A stretch of DNA of 64,000 bases, from positions 248,001 through 312,000 of the forward strand of contig NZ_JALKBF010000001.1 in NCBI RefSeq assembly GCF_023016085.1. The letters run 5' to 3'. Of the stretch, positions 1-8,047 are shown piece after piece. The notes beneath the pieces were generated by a model, which did not search any database, was not told the origin of the DNA, and saw only the letters and a program-made list of their open reading frames with translations. The stretch comes from Aliiroseovarius sp. F47248L. Its GTDB lineage: Bacteria > Pseudomonadota > Alphaproteobacteria > Rhodobacterales > Rhodobacteraceae. A program made the position numbers and the translations under genes. Numbering within the stretch: the first letter of the stretch is position 1; every line of letters begins with the position of its first letter.

Positions 1-1
1 A

Positions 2-334
2 TTTACCTTCCTTGCGTGGTTTTTCTTCATCGACGGGTTCTTCATGCCGGTGATCGCGGGCTTGCGGTGGTGGAATATGCCGGAGCGACCAGCTCTTGGC
101 CCCTTGATGGGGCGCGGCGTTCTTGGCGCCTTTCTCGCCTATTTCAGCTTCGGGTCGATCATGTTGGCGACGCGTCTGGACAGCGTGGGCGAAGCGGCGG
201 TGCTGCGCGAAACCTCAACCGTGTTTGCCGCCTTAATCGGCTGGCTTGTGCTGAAAGAACGCGTCGGCCCGCGCCGCGTGGCGATGATGGCTTTGATCGC
301 CGTCGGCGCCGTGATAGTCGAGATGGGTGGATAA
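2..334 (+). CDS. EamA/DMT-family transporter, C-terminal part (cut by window start)
   Basis: The reading frame is open from base 2 with no start in the window, so only the last 110 residues are seen. They are strongly hydrophobic with three to four membrane segments and end in the typical EamA repeat: an 'ETSTVFAALIGWLVLKER' stretch followed by a last helix rich in Ala, Val and Ile. In this family that motif precedes the final helix of the second EamA domain. The protein is probably an inner-membrane exporter of metabolites; the substrate cannot be told. It ends 9 bases before yciB, so the two may be co-transcribed. The first ATG in view, at 44, is internal to the domain and not the real start. 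Confidence 0.8.
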   Translation, partial: FTFLAWFFFIDGFFMPVIAGLRWWNMPERPALGPLMGRGVLGAFLAYFSFGSIMLATRLDSVGEAAVLRETSTVFAALIGWLVLKERVGPRRVAMMALIAVGAVIVEMGG

Positions 335-343
335 GGAGACACC

Positions 344-952
344 ATGACCGAGAAACAGGCAAACCCCACCGTCAGAGCAGCTTTGGAATACGGCCCCATC
401 ATCCTGTTCTTTGTGGCCTACACATTCCTGAAAGATCGCAGCTTTATGGTGGGTGGCACCGAATATTCGGGATTTGTTGCCGTGACCGCGCTTTTCATCC
501 CGGTTCTGGCGCTTGCCACCTTGGCAATGTGGAAAATCACCGGCCACCTGTCGAAGATGCAGATTGTGACGCTAGTGCTGGTGGTTGGCTTCGGCGGTAT
601 GTCGATCTGGTTTAACGACGAACGGTTCTTCAAGATGAAGCCGACCATGATCTATGCTCTATTCGCGGGTATTCTGGGCTTCGGGCTGATGCGTGGCACC
701 AGTTATCTTGAGGCCGTCATGGACCGCGCCCTGCCGCTGGAACGCGCGGGCTGGATGATCTTGACCAAGCGTCTGGCGCTGTTTTTTCTGGGCCTCGCCG
801 TTGCGAACGAGGTGATTTGGCGCAGTATGTCCACTGATGCTTGGGTCAACTTCAAGACCTTCGGCTTGCCGCTGGCAATGTTTGCGTTCTTCATGACGCA
901 AGCGGGATTGTTCAAGAAATACGGCACGGAAGAGGATGCCAGCGAAGGCTGA
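344..952 (+). CDS. yciB: Inner membrane septation protein A (YciB/IspZ family)
   Basis: A 202-residue membrane protein with about five to six hydrophobic segments. The N-terminal block 'LEYGPIILFFVAY' and the later 'RGTSYLEAVMDRALPLERAGW' region are hallmarks of the YciB/IspZ family, where a short signature around 'NEVIWR' (about residue 155) also occurs and is present here. Family members help keep the cell envelope intact and interact with division and elongation proteins in enterics. The start is supported by AAGGAG seven bases upstream. It directly follows an EamA transporter gene and may share its transcript. Length is normal for the family (about 180-205). No sign of damage. Confidence 0.9.
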   Translation: MTEKQANPTVRAALEYGPIILFFVAYTFLKDRSFMVGGTEYSGFVAVTALFIPVLALATLAMWKITGHLSKMQIVTLVLVVGFGGMSIWFNDERFFKMKPTMIYALFAGILGFGLMRGTSYLEAVMDRALPLERAGWMILTKRLALFFLGLAVANEVIWRSMSTDAWVNFKTFGLPLAMFAFFMTQAGLFKKYGTEEDASEG

Positions 953-973
953 CACCCTTGCGCTAAGCCGCCC

Positions 974-1675
974 CTATCGTTTGAATAAAACGTCCTGTGC
1001 TTTCTTGTCAGTTTGCAGATTGCTCCGCTCTTCCGATGCCAGGGCGCGTCCTCGTTGCACAGCAGGTCGCGCGCCTACCTCGTCCAGCCAGCGGGCGAGG
1101 TGAGGTTTGTCGTCGAGTGTTTGCTCTTGCCCTTCCCAAAGTGACGCCCAGCCCCAACATGCTATGTCGGCGATGGAATAGAAGTCTCCGGCAAGATAGC
1201 GATTGTCGGCAAGCTGCCGGTCCATCACGCCATAAAGCCGAGCGGTTTCCGCGCGATAGCGATCTTTGGCATAGGGCAGGTCGTTGGGTGGCTCCATCGA
1301 CGGTGCGTATTTCAGGAAGTGGTGCGCCTGGCCGGCCATGGGCCCAAGCCCGCCCATTTGCCACATAAGCCATTGATCGACCGCGATCCGGTCCCGCTCG
1401 GTCTCGCCGCAGAACGTGCCGGTCTTGCGCGCCAGATATTGCAGGATCGCACCACTTTCAAAAATCGAGATTGGCGCGCCGTCTGGTCCTTCTGGATCAA
1501 TGATCGCAGGCATTCTGTTGTTCGGAGCGATCTTCAGGAAGTCAGGTTCGAACTGATCCCCTGCGCCGATATTCACCAGTTTAACGTCGTAGGGCAGCTC
1601 CATTTCCTCCAGCGCGATGGATATCTTCCACCCGTTGGGTGTGGGCCAATAATAAAGCTCGATAGGCTTTGACAT
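974..1675 (-). CDS. Glutathione S-transferase, YfcG/Nu-like
   Basis: A 233-residue protein with an N-terminal thioredoxin-like GST domain ('IELYYWPTPNGWKISIALEE') and an all-helical C-terminal domain. The 'TPNGWK' turn with Asn in the place of the usual catalytic Ser/Tyr and the 'FESGAILQYLARK' motif (GSH gamma-glutamyl site) resemble bacterial Nu-class (YfcG/YghU) enzymes, which reduce disulfides using two glutathiones. I chose the ATG at 1675 because AAGGAG sits eight bases before it; the frame stays open to 1771 but that extension looks non-coding. It is divergent from the metZ leader. Substrate unknown. Confidence 0.85.
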   Translation of the reverse strand: MSKPIELYYWPTPNGWKISIALEEMELPYDVKLVNIGAGDQFEPDFLKIAPNNRMPAIIDPEGPDGAPISIFESGAILQYLARKTGTFCGETERDRIAVDQWLMWQMGGLGPMAGQAHHFLKYAPSMEPPNDLPYAKDRYRAETARLYGVMDRQLADNRYLAGDFYSIADIACWGWASLWEGQEQTLDDKPHLARWLDEVGARPAVQRGRALASEERSNLQTDKKAQDVLFKR

Positions 1676-1743
1676 ATCGTGTCTCCTTCTTTGCGGGCAG
1701 GATGACAGGCTGTGGTCGATTGGCAAGTCGGCAAGGCAGACAG

Positions 1744-1772
1744 GCGGTTCACATTCGGGCGAGCGGTTCACA
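1744..1772. repeat. Two direct repeats upstream of the GST gene
   Basis: GCGGTTCACA occurs at 1744-1753 and again at 1763-1772, a 19-base period (about two helical turns). It lies 70-100 bases upstream of the GST start. Spacing suggests an activator or repressor site, but no regulator is linked. Confidence 0.35.
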
Positions 1773-1781
1773 GCTGCGCCC

Positions 1782-1810
1782 TTGACGCAATTCTTAACTG
1801 ACGCTAGGGC
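1782..1810 (+). promoter_or_regulatory. Predicted housekeeping promoter for metZ
   Basis: TTGACG at 1782-1787, a spacer of exactly 17 bases, then TAGGGC at 1805-1810. The minus-35 matches five of six consensus bases; the minus-10 is weak, as is usual in alphaproteobacteria. Initiation would fall about 1816, right at the 5' end of the riboswitch. Confidence 0.5.
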
Positions 1811-1813
1811 TAA

Positions 1814-1871
1814 CGCGTGGCGATTTGTTCACCGGATTGCGGGCCACGTAAAATATACTGCTAAAGAGGTC
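1814..1871 (+). ncRNA. SAM-II riboswitch (metA RNA motif)
   Basis: This leader matches the SAM-II class seen upstream of met genes in alphaproteobacteria. Stem P1 is CGTGGC (1816-1821) paired with GCCACG (1843-1848). The loop holds the conserved GATTTG...ACCGGATTGC, followed after P1 by an A-rich stretch and TGCTAAAGAGGT. ACC at 1831-1833 can pair with GGT at 1868-1870 to form the H-type pseudoknot that holds S-adenosylmethionine. It lies about 90 bases upstream of metZ, whose product makes homocysteine, so SAM should turn the gene down. Confidence 0.9.
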
Positions 1872-1905
1872 AGGGACCTTGTGGGCATCTTTCCCCGCAG
1901 CTTCG

Positions 1906-1939
1906 CCCCCGACGCTCATTTTGCGGTGGGGGTTTTTTT
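1906..1939 (+). terminator. Rho-independent terminator between SAM-II riboswitch and metZ
   Basis: CCCCC (1906-1910) and CGC (1913-1915) pair with GCG (1923-1925) and GGGGG (1928-1932) around a seven-base loop, with a small internal loop, and the stem is followed directly by TTTTTTT (1933-1939). It ends 18 bases before the metZ ATG. It is a plausible expression platform, making this a transcription-terminating SAM-II switch. Confidence 0.7.
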
Positions 1940-1957
1940 GTGCGAAAGGAACGCGCG

Positions 1958-3151
1958 ATGACAGAGGCTAAATCAGGTTGGTCGAAACGGACGATGGCCG
2001 TGCATGGCGGCACCCGTCGCAGTCAATACAACGAAGTCAGCGAAGCGATCTTCCTGACGCAGGGCTTTGTTTACGACAGTGCCGAACAGGCCGAGGCACG
2101 CTTTATCCAAAGCAGTCGTGAAGAGTTTATCTATGCCCGCTACGGCAACCCGACTGTGGCAATGTTTGAAGATCGTATGGCGGCGCTGGAAGGGGCCGAG
2201 GATGCGTTTGCCTCTGCCTCGGGCATGGCGGCGGTCAACGGGGCTCTGATGTCCGTGCTGAAAGCGGGTGATCACGTGGTCGCCGGTCGAGCCTTGTTCG
2301 GATCCTGCCTTTATGTTTTAGAAGATATCCTTGCGCGTTTCGGGGTCGAAGTGACACTTGTTGATGGCACCGACCTTGACGCGTGGCGCGCGGCCGTGCG
2401 CCCCGACACTGCAGTCTGTTTTTTCGAAAGTGTTTCCAATCCGGCGCTTGACGTGATCGATATCGAAGGGGTTGCCAAGATCGCCCATGATGTTGGTGCT
2501 CTGGTTGTTGTGGACAACGTTTTTGCCACACCGGTGTTCAGCCGAGCAATAGAGCAGGGCGCTGACGTAGTTGTCTATTCCACCACCAAACACGTAGACG
2601 GGCAGGGGCGTTGTCTGGGCGGCGTCGTACTGGGCACTCAGGAATACATCCGCAAAACGCTGGAACCTTTTATGAAGCACACAGGTGGTGCGATGAGCCC
2701 GTTTAATGCATGGGTTATGCTGAAGGGGTTGGAGACGATGGAGCTGCGTGTAAAGGCGCAGGCCACATCCGCGTTAGAAATTGCCCGCGCCGTGGAAGGG
2801 CATGAAAAACTTGCTCGTGTAGTGCATCCGCTTCTGGACAGTCACCCCGATAAGGCTCTGGCCGAGCGTCAGATGATTGGTGGGGCAGGCACCGTATTGG
2901 CGCTCGAGCTGGCAGGCGGAAAAGAAGCTGCTTTTCGGTTTCTGAATGCGCTTCAAATCGTCGTCATTTCGAACAATCTTGGTGACGCTAAATCCATCGT
3001 GACCCATCCGGCAACAACTACGCACCAGCGACTGCCGGACGATCAAAAAGCGCTGTTGGGGATCACCCCCGGCCTACTACGCTTGTCCATCGGGCTTGAG
3101 GACACGCAAGATCTGATCGCTGACCTGAAACAAGGCCTAAACGCAGCCTGA
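1958..3151 (+). CDS. metZ: O-succinylhomoserine sulfhydrylase
   Basis: A 397-residue PLP enzyme of the Cys/Met metabolism family. It forms homocysteine directly from O-succinylhomoserine and sulfide in methionine synthesis. The PLP lysine is about Lys211 in 'YSTTKHVDGQGR'; 'ASGMAAVNGAL' (about 87-97) is the cofactor phosphate-binding turn, and 'VVVDNVFATP' (about 183-192) carries the aspartate that contacts the pyridine nitrogen. 'KHVDGQGRCLGG' favours MetZ over MetB or MetC. ATG 1958 is preceded by AAAGGA at 1945-1950; an in-frame GTG at 1940 lies at the end of the terminator T-run and is unlikely. Controlled by the SAM-II riboswitch upstream. Confidence 0.93.
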   Translation: MTEAKSGWSKRTMAVHGGTRRSQYNEVSEAIFLTQGFVYDSAEQAEARFIQSSREEFIYARYGNPTVAMFEDRMAALEGAEDAFASASGMAAVNGALMSVLKAGDHVVAGRALFGSCLYVLEDILARFGVEVTLVDGTDLDAWRAAVRPDTAVCFFESVSNPALDVIDIEGVAKIAHDVGALVVVDNVFATPVFSRAIEQGADVVVYSTTKHVDGQGRCLGGVVLGTQEYIRKTLEPFMKHTGGAMSPFNAWVMLKGLETMELRVKAQATSALEIARAVEGHEKLARVVHPLLDSHPDKALAERQMIGGAGTVLALELAGGKEAAFRFLNALQIVVISNNLGDAKSIVTHPATTTHQRLPDDQKALLGITPGLLRLSIGLEDTQDLIADLKQGLNAA

Positions 3152-3234
3152 TTGGTCGCATCTGAGCATCGTGTTTGGAAAATTCTTGTCACACACTTAT
3201 GTTGTTAGGGTGCGGCAGGGTCGGAGGGTCCGAT

Positions 3235-4341
3235 ATGAACCAGATGAAGCGCAGGGGCGGTAAGGCTCCAAATGCGGATGAAGCGCGTGATGCGTTGGAC
3301 GTTTTGCGCAACTGGGCGGCAAAGGCGGACCCGGTCGAGGTTGCAAAGCTAGACCCAGCCATAGCCCGTCTTTTGCCGGGTGCCGAACTGCCGAACTATC
3401 CCGACCTCAATCGCGACTACCCGGTCGATTTTGCACCCGATGCAGCCTATAAAGCATCGATGCCCGACCTGCAAAATGGTCCTGCCAGCCTTATTCAAGG
3501 GGCGAAACGGCATATTCAACACGTGGGCATCTCAAACTTCCGCTTGCCGATCCGCTATCACACCCGTGACGGCGCGGATGTGACGCTTGAAACTTCGGTC
3601 ACTGGAACGGTCAGCCTTGAGGCGGGAAAGAAAGGCATCAATATGTCGCGCATCATGCGCAGCTTTTATGCCCATGCCGAAAAAACCTTCAGCTTCGATG
3701 TGATCGAGGCCGCTCTGGACGACTACAAGACTGATCTGGAAAGCTTGGACGCACGGATCGAAATGCGCTTTTCCTACCCCGCGCGGGTCAAAAGTCTGCG
3801 GTCTGGGCTGTCTGGCTATCAGTTTTACGACATTGCGCTGGAACTGGTCGAACATCGCGGCACGCGGCGCAAGTTCATGCACTTAGACTATGTTTATAGC
3901 TCAACCTGCCCCTGTTCGCTTGAGCTCTCGGAACATGCCCGCCAGAGGCGCGGTCAACTGGCCACGCCTCATTCGCAACGGTCGGTGGCGCGTATCTCGG
4001 TTGAGAAAATACATCAGCCCAACCACACGCTTTGGTTCGAGGATTTGATTGACTTGTGCCGTGCTGCCGTTCCGACGGAAACGCAGGTCATGGTGAAACG
4101 CGAGGATGAACAGGCATTTGCTGAGTTGAATGCCGCCAATCCGATCTTTGTCGAAGACGCAGCGCGCTTGTTTTGTGAACACCTGCAAAAGGACGCGCGT
4201 ATAGGAGACTTCCGCGTTGTTGCCAGTCATCAGGAAAGCCTACACAGCCATGATGCGGTGTCGATCCTGACAGAAGGCGCCACCTTTGAGGCCGACAGTC
4301 TTGACCCTAAGCTGTTTTCAACGCTGTTCCACGTGGGATAA
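3235..4341 (+). CDS. folE2: GTP cyclohydrolase I type 2 (FolE2)
   Basis: 368 residues, matching the FolE2 (COG1469) family that converts GTP to 7,8-dihydroneopterin triphosphate, the first step of folate synthesis, without needing zinc as FolE does. Recognisable pieces are 'HVGISNFRLPI', 'GINMSRIMRSFY', and the metal/catalytic block 'YVYSSTCPCSLELSE' with Cys225 and Cys227. ATG 3235 has GGAGG eight bases upstream; the frame opens earlier at 3175 but without a good site. It stands alone after metZ; the later folate genes folB and folP lie 12 kb downstream on the same strand. Confidence 0.92.
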   Translation: MNQMKRRGGKAPNADEARDALDVLRNWAAKADPVEVAKLDPAIARLLPGAELPNYPDLNRDYPVDFAPDAAYKASMPDLQNGPASLIQGAKRHIQHVGISNFRLPIRYHTRDGADVTLETSVTGTVSLEAGKKGINMSRIMRSFYAHAEKTFSFDVIEAALDDYKTDLESLDARIEMRFSYPARVKSLRSGLSGYQFYDIALELVEHRGTRRKFMHLDYVYSSTCPCSLELSEHARQRRGQLATPHSQRSVARISVEKIHQPNHTLWFEDLIDLCRAAVPTETQVMVKREDEQAFAELNAANPIFVEDAARLFCEHLQKDARIGDFRVVASHQESLHSHDAVSILTEGATFEADSLDPKLFSTLFHVG

Positions 4342-4448
4342 GCAGCCAGTTGACCCGCCGGACGGAACTATCACACTGCATCGGCCAAGCATCTCTTGGC
4401 CGCAACTGATCCTTGACAGTTTACGCGCGTGGGGCCAACCCTGCGCCC

Positions 4449-5897
4449 ATGTTTGATCTGCGACCTGTCGTTTATGTCACGGGCCTTTTGGTTGCTGCCC
4501 TTGGGGTCACGATGGTGATTCCCATGGGCGTCGATCTATTCTATGGCAGCTCAGACTGGGCGGTCTTTCTTGAAAGTGCGGTCATCACAACGCTGATTGG
4601 CGGGTCGATGGCGTTGTCCACGGCCAATGGCGTCGGCAAGGGGCTGTCGATTCAGCAGACCTTTCTACTGACCACAGGTGTCTGGTTGGCACTGCCCATC
4701 TTCGGGGCGATTCCTTTTGTTTTATCCGACGTAGGTGTTCGCCCGGTTGACGCTTTTTTCGAAGCGATGTCGGGTTTGACGACCACAGGAGCAACCGTCC
4801 TTTCAGGGCTAGACGATATGCCAAAAGGGCTGTTGTTCTGGAGGGCGCTTTTGCAGTGGTATGGTGGCATTGGTATCATCGTGGTTGCCATGGTTTTCTT
4901 GCCCGAATTGCGTGTGGGCGGGATGCAAATCTTCCGGTCCGAGGCTTTTGACACGATGGGAAAAGTGTTGCCACGCGCCGCTCAGATTGCCGGCCGCATC
5001 AGTCAGATTTACCTTCTTTTAACAGTTGCTTGTGCGGTTCTGTACGTGGCTGTCGGGCTGCCTCCATACGAGGCAATTTACCATGCCATGACGACCCTAT
5101 CGACCGGAGGGTTCTCGTCAACAGACGCGTCATTTGGCGCGTTTCAGGGCGTGCCGGAATATGTTGCGGCGGTGTTCATGATCTTGGCCAGCCTGCCATT
5201 TGTTCGATATATCCAACTGCTTAGTGGCACAGCACGGCCCATACTGAGAGATACTCAGATCAGGACGTATTTGATTATCATCTTCACGATCACGCTGATG
5301 ATGACCATCTATCGTCTTGTTGCCAACGGTGATCACCTGGAGCACGGTTTTCGCGAAGGCATCTTCAACGTCACGTCCATCATCAGCGGAACAGGGTATT
5401 CCAGTGTAGATTATCAATTGTGGGGTGCTTTCCCAGTGGTCGTGTTTTTCTTCCTTGGTTTGATTGGTGGGTGCGCGGGTTCGACTGCTTGTTCGATCAA
5501 GGTGTTCCGCTACCAGCTTTTGTTTTCGTCGATCAAAGCACAAATCCGGTCGATCCACTCGCCCCATGGCCTGTTTACGCCGCGCTATGCCGGGCGTCGT
5601 GTCGATGACGAGGTGCTGTCCTCGGTCATGGGTTTTTTTGTGTTTTTCGTCGTGACGCTGGGGATTGTGGCGGTGATCCTGGGCATGACCGGACTAGATT
5701 TCACCACTTCTGTTTCAGGCGCGGCAACTGCCGTTGCTAACATTGGACCCGGCCTTGGCGATATTATTGGACCTGCAGGAAACTTCGGAAGTCTGAACGA
5801 CACCGCAAAGTGGATATTGGCCCTGACAATGCTGATTGGTCGGCTAGAGCTTTTGGCCGTATATGTCTTGTTCACAGTGAAATTCTGGCGCGGATAA
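4449..5897 (+). CDS. trkH: Trk-type potassium uptake protein TrkH
   Basis: 482 residues with about ten or more membrane segments, the usual TrkH size. The four P-loop selectivity filters are visible: 'TTGATVLSGL', 'TLSTGGFSS', 'ISGTGYSS' and 'ATAVANIGPGLG'. 'GGCAGSTACSIKVFR' (about 350) is the intracellular gate loop seen in TrkH. It forms the membrane pore of the low-affinity K+ uptake system together with TrkA, not present here. The frame is open from 4413, but the ATG at 4449 starts the standard TrkH N-terminus. It converges on the protease-like gene at 5950. Confidence 0.92.
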   Translation: MFDLRPVVYVTGLLVAALGVTMVIPMGVDLFYGSSDWAVFLESAVITTLIGGSMALSTANGVGKGLSIQQTFLLTTGVWLALPIFGAIPFVLSDVGVRPVDAFFEAMSGLTTTGATVLSGLDDMPKGLLFWRALLQWYGGIGIIVVAMVFLPELRVGGMQIFRSEAFDTMGKVLPRAAQIAGRISQIYLLLTVACAVLYVAVGLPPYEAIYHAMTTLSTGGFSSTDASFGAFQGVPEYVAAVFMILASLPFVRYIQLLSGTARPILRDTQIRTYLIIIFTITLMMTIYRLVANGDHLEHGFREGIFNVTSIISGTGYSSVDYQLWGAFPVVVFFFLGLIGGCAGSTACSIKVFRYQLLFSSIKAQIRSIHSPHGLFTPRYAGRRVDDEVLSSVMGFFVFFVVTLGIVAVILGMTGLDFTTSVSGAATAVANIGPGLGDIIGPAGNFGSLNDTAKWILALTMLIGRLELLAVYVLFTVKFWRG

Positions 5898-5924
5898 GTC
5901 GCCCCAGCCGATGCTTCGGGCGAC
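5898..5924. terminator. Hairpin between convergent trkH and protease-like gene
   Basis: GTCGCCC (5898-5904) and GGGCGAC (5918-5924) form a perfect seven-pair stem with a 13-base loop, starting at the trkH stop. There is no T-run on either strand, so it may be a weak or Rho-assisted terminator or a 3'-end stabiliser. Confidence 0.4.
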
Positions 5925-5949
5925 CTTGGTCACAACAGAAACCGAACGT

Positions 5950-7794
5950 TTACTTCCAGCAACTGACAAGAACCGTCATGTCAGCGGCCTGGGCGCTCAG
6001 ATCCACCGGGTCCATCGACGTACCGGCATCTTTAGCGTCAGGTGTGACACCGTTTTCAGCAAGGAAGGACGTGACCGATGCGGCATCCAGCGCAAAGCTG
6101 ACACCTTCCGGAAGTGAGCGACCTGCCGAAACTTGACTGGGCAGGAGCATTCCCATCACAGCGCCGCCCGCGTCCAGAACCGGTCCGCCGGCATCCCCTG
6201 GCAGTGCCGCAAGGGTCAACCGGTTCAGTTCTGCTTCACCGTTCAAGCCGGTCAATTCTGTCAGGCTGCCATAGGTCAAGCTAGGCGCACTTAGCCGACC
6301 TTCATAGCTATACCCCGCGACCGCAACATCAGATTTCAATCGTGGGTCTACGGTCAGGAACGCGGCATAAGCCAGCGGCGCCAGCGGGTCTTGCGGTGTG
6401 AGAAGCGCCAGACCCCGCGCATCGTCCAGAGCCGAGACATCGGCGATATAGTCGTCGTTCACAGTGACACGGTCGCATCCCTTGACGGCTTCGGCTGTTG
6501 TCAGGATCGTTCCCTTGGCATCCACATAGAAACCGGACCGAGACATCTCGGGCGTGCGAATTTCCAGCCCTGACAGCAAATCAAGGCTTTGGGTGGCCGC
6601 GTCCAACCCGGCATTGTCTGCCAAGGCTTGCGATCCCAGCGATGCAAAGCTTGCCTTCATGTCTTGTAAGACCATGTTGCGGCGCTTCTCGTCGCCCACC
6701 GGCCAGATCAGAGTGAAGCCCTTAACCGTTCCATCAACCAGTTGTGCTTGGGTGTATGACGTGATGTCGCCGTCTGTACCTTCGATGGTGAACGAATTTT
6801 TCTTGCGCTCGCGCGGTCCTTCAACTGGCACGATCTCAAGCGTTTGGAGAATGTCGTAGAGGCCATAAAGCGTGTCCTGATCACCGGTCTGGCTGATCAG
6901 CACCACGCGCACGCCGCTGTCGCCCTTGGTGTCGAAATGTACAAATGGCGCTTCATAGCGAGCAAACTCGACCATCGCGCCGGGGATGGCGATCGAAATT
7001 CCGGCCTGAGCATCCTCGTACGGTCGAATACCCAACGATGCGATGACCGCCTGAAAGTTTGCCAGAAGCTCTTCGCGCTGGCGGGTCGTGAGAACTCCAG
7101 TCGGATCATAGCCTCGATCGGTCTGCCACGCGGCCATAGAGCGTCGGGTGCCTGCGCCGAACGCTCCGTCAATGGCCGAAGTGTAATACCCTTCCCATTG
7201 CAGCGCGACCTGCAACGCCTTGCGCTGGTCGCGATCCAGAAGTCGTTCGCCATCCAATGCCTCGCGCCGGGTTTCATCGCGCGGCGGTTCGGGTTCGGTC
7301 AAGATGGGGGGCGCGTCGGGTTGAGCCACGGATGCGATCTGATCCCCCTGTGCAGGCGTCTGGTTTGTCTCCGTTTCGGCTTCAGCTGCGTCAGAAGCTT
7401 CAAGCGGGTCCGTGTTCAGTGCATTGGCCCCGACCGGCCAGAACTGTTGTCGCAACTTATTGGAATAGGTGATGAAGCTGTCCCGCGGGATTAGCCCCCC
7501 GTTTCTGAGGGATCGCAGCTGAATATTCGCTGCCGTTTCGGTGTAGGGGCCAAGAATGACTCCGTACCAGTTGCCACCGATACGAAACCCGTTCACGCCG
7601 TCCAGGCGGGCTGCATAGTTACGCACACGCTCTTCGGCTTTGCGCAGCGTCGGTTGCGCCTCGATCTGGATCCAGAAGAGGTTGTCGGCCTGCTCTCCGG
7701 ACGGCACTGAAGGTGTCTGTTGGGCAATCGCCGGCAGGCTGATCAAGCTGGTCGCAAGTCCGGTGAAAAGGGCAGCAGCAATGCGTTTCGTCAT
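5950..7794 (-). CDS. Secreted SPOR-like / peptidoglycan-binding protein with a trypsin-like domain lacking the catalytic triad
   Basis: 614 residues. Residues 1-24 form a signal peptide. Residues 38-110 look like a SPOR-type domain ('FWIQIEAQPTLRKAEERV', 'WYGVILGPYTE'). Residues 190-246 match a peptidoglycan-binding repeat ('ALQWEGYYTSAIDGAFGAGT'). Residues about 420-580 align with a trypsin/DegP-like fold, but the His position ('TNxHV') reads 'TTAEAV' (Glu435), the Asp position ('DLALL') reads 'GLALL' (Gly461) and the Ser position ('GNSGGP') reads 'GDAGGP' (Ala535). Cys440 and Cys612 could form a disulfide. I infer an envelope protein that binds but does not cut. The gene itself is intact, with no frameshift. 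Confidence 0.75.
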   Translation of the reverse strand: MTKRIAAALFTGLATSLISLPAIAQQTPSVPSGEQADNLFWIQIEAQPTLRKAEERVRNYAARLDGVNGFRIGGNWYGVILGPYTETAANIQLRSLRNGGLIPRDSFITYSNKLRQQFWPVGANALNTDPLEASDAAEAETETNQTPAQGDQIASVAQPDAPPILTEPEPPRDETRREALDGERLLDRDQRKALQVALQWEGYYTSAIDGAFGAGTRRSMAAWQTDRGYDPTGVLTTRQREELLANFQAVIASLGIRPYEDAQAGISIAIPGAMVEFARYEAPFVHFDTKGDSGVRVVLISQTGDQDTLYGLYDILQTLEIVPVEGPRERKKNSFTIEGTDGDITSYTQAQLVDGTVKGFTLIWPVGDEKRRNMVLQDMKASFASLGSQALADNAGLDAATQSLDLLSGLEIRTPEMSRSGFYVDAKGTILTTAEAVKGCDRVTVNDDYIADVSALDDARGLALLTPQDPLAPLAYAAFLTVDPRLKSDVAVAGYSYEGRLSAPSLTYGSLTELTGLNGEAELNRLTLAALPGDAGGPVLDAGGAVMGMLLPSQVSAGRSLPEGVSFALDAASVTSFLAENGVTPDAKDAGTSMDPVDLSAQAADMTVLVSCWK

Positions 7795-7882
7795 GGATCC
7801 TCGTGGCCTTCGCGGCGTGGCTGGAAATTTTCCGGGCAGATAACACGTTTCCGCCGGATGTGGTCAATAACAGGGAGGCAAT

Positions 7883-8017
7883 ATGACAGTTTTGCGCGGG
7901 GGGTCCAGCGTGTTCATCAATTTTTGCGCGAAACCCCGTGGCCTGTTGCCAGACTGGGCTAAAAAGCGGCGCTTTCACGCGTTGACCCTTTGGGGGGCAG
8001 GCCCTATTGAGGGCTGA
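7883..8017 (+). CDS. Possible 44-residue small protein upstream of glyQ
   Basis: ATG at 7883 follows a strong ribosome binding site (GGGAGG at 7873-7878, four bases away) and opens a 44-codon frame ending at TGA 8017, 30 bases before glyQ. The peptide is basic in the middle ('DWAKKRRFHAL') with hydrophobic flanks ('VFINFC', 'LTLWGAGPI'). I do not recognise a family. Against it: a promoter-like TTGACC-N17-TATTGA overlaps its last codons. It may be a true small gene, a leader peptide, or chance. Confidence 0.4.
   Translation: MTVLRGGSSVFINFCAKPRGLLPDWAKKRRFHALTLWGAGPIEG
7982..8010 (+). promoter_or_regulatory. Predicted promoter for glyQ
   Basis: TTGACC (7982-7987), 17-base spacer, TATTGA (8005-8010). 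Five of six minus-35 bases match and the spacing is optimal. Initiation near 8017 would leave a leader of about 30 bases before glyQ. Confidence 0.45.
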
Positions 8018-8047
8018 TATTTCAGGAACGACCAGACGGGCAGGGCC

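Noticed and set aside
4413..4442. TTGACA as trkH promoter
   Set aside because: Perfect minus-35 but no plausible minus-10 at 16-18 bases, and initiation would fall at the start codon.
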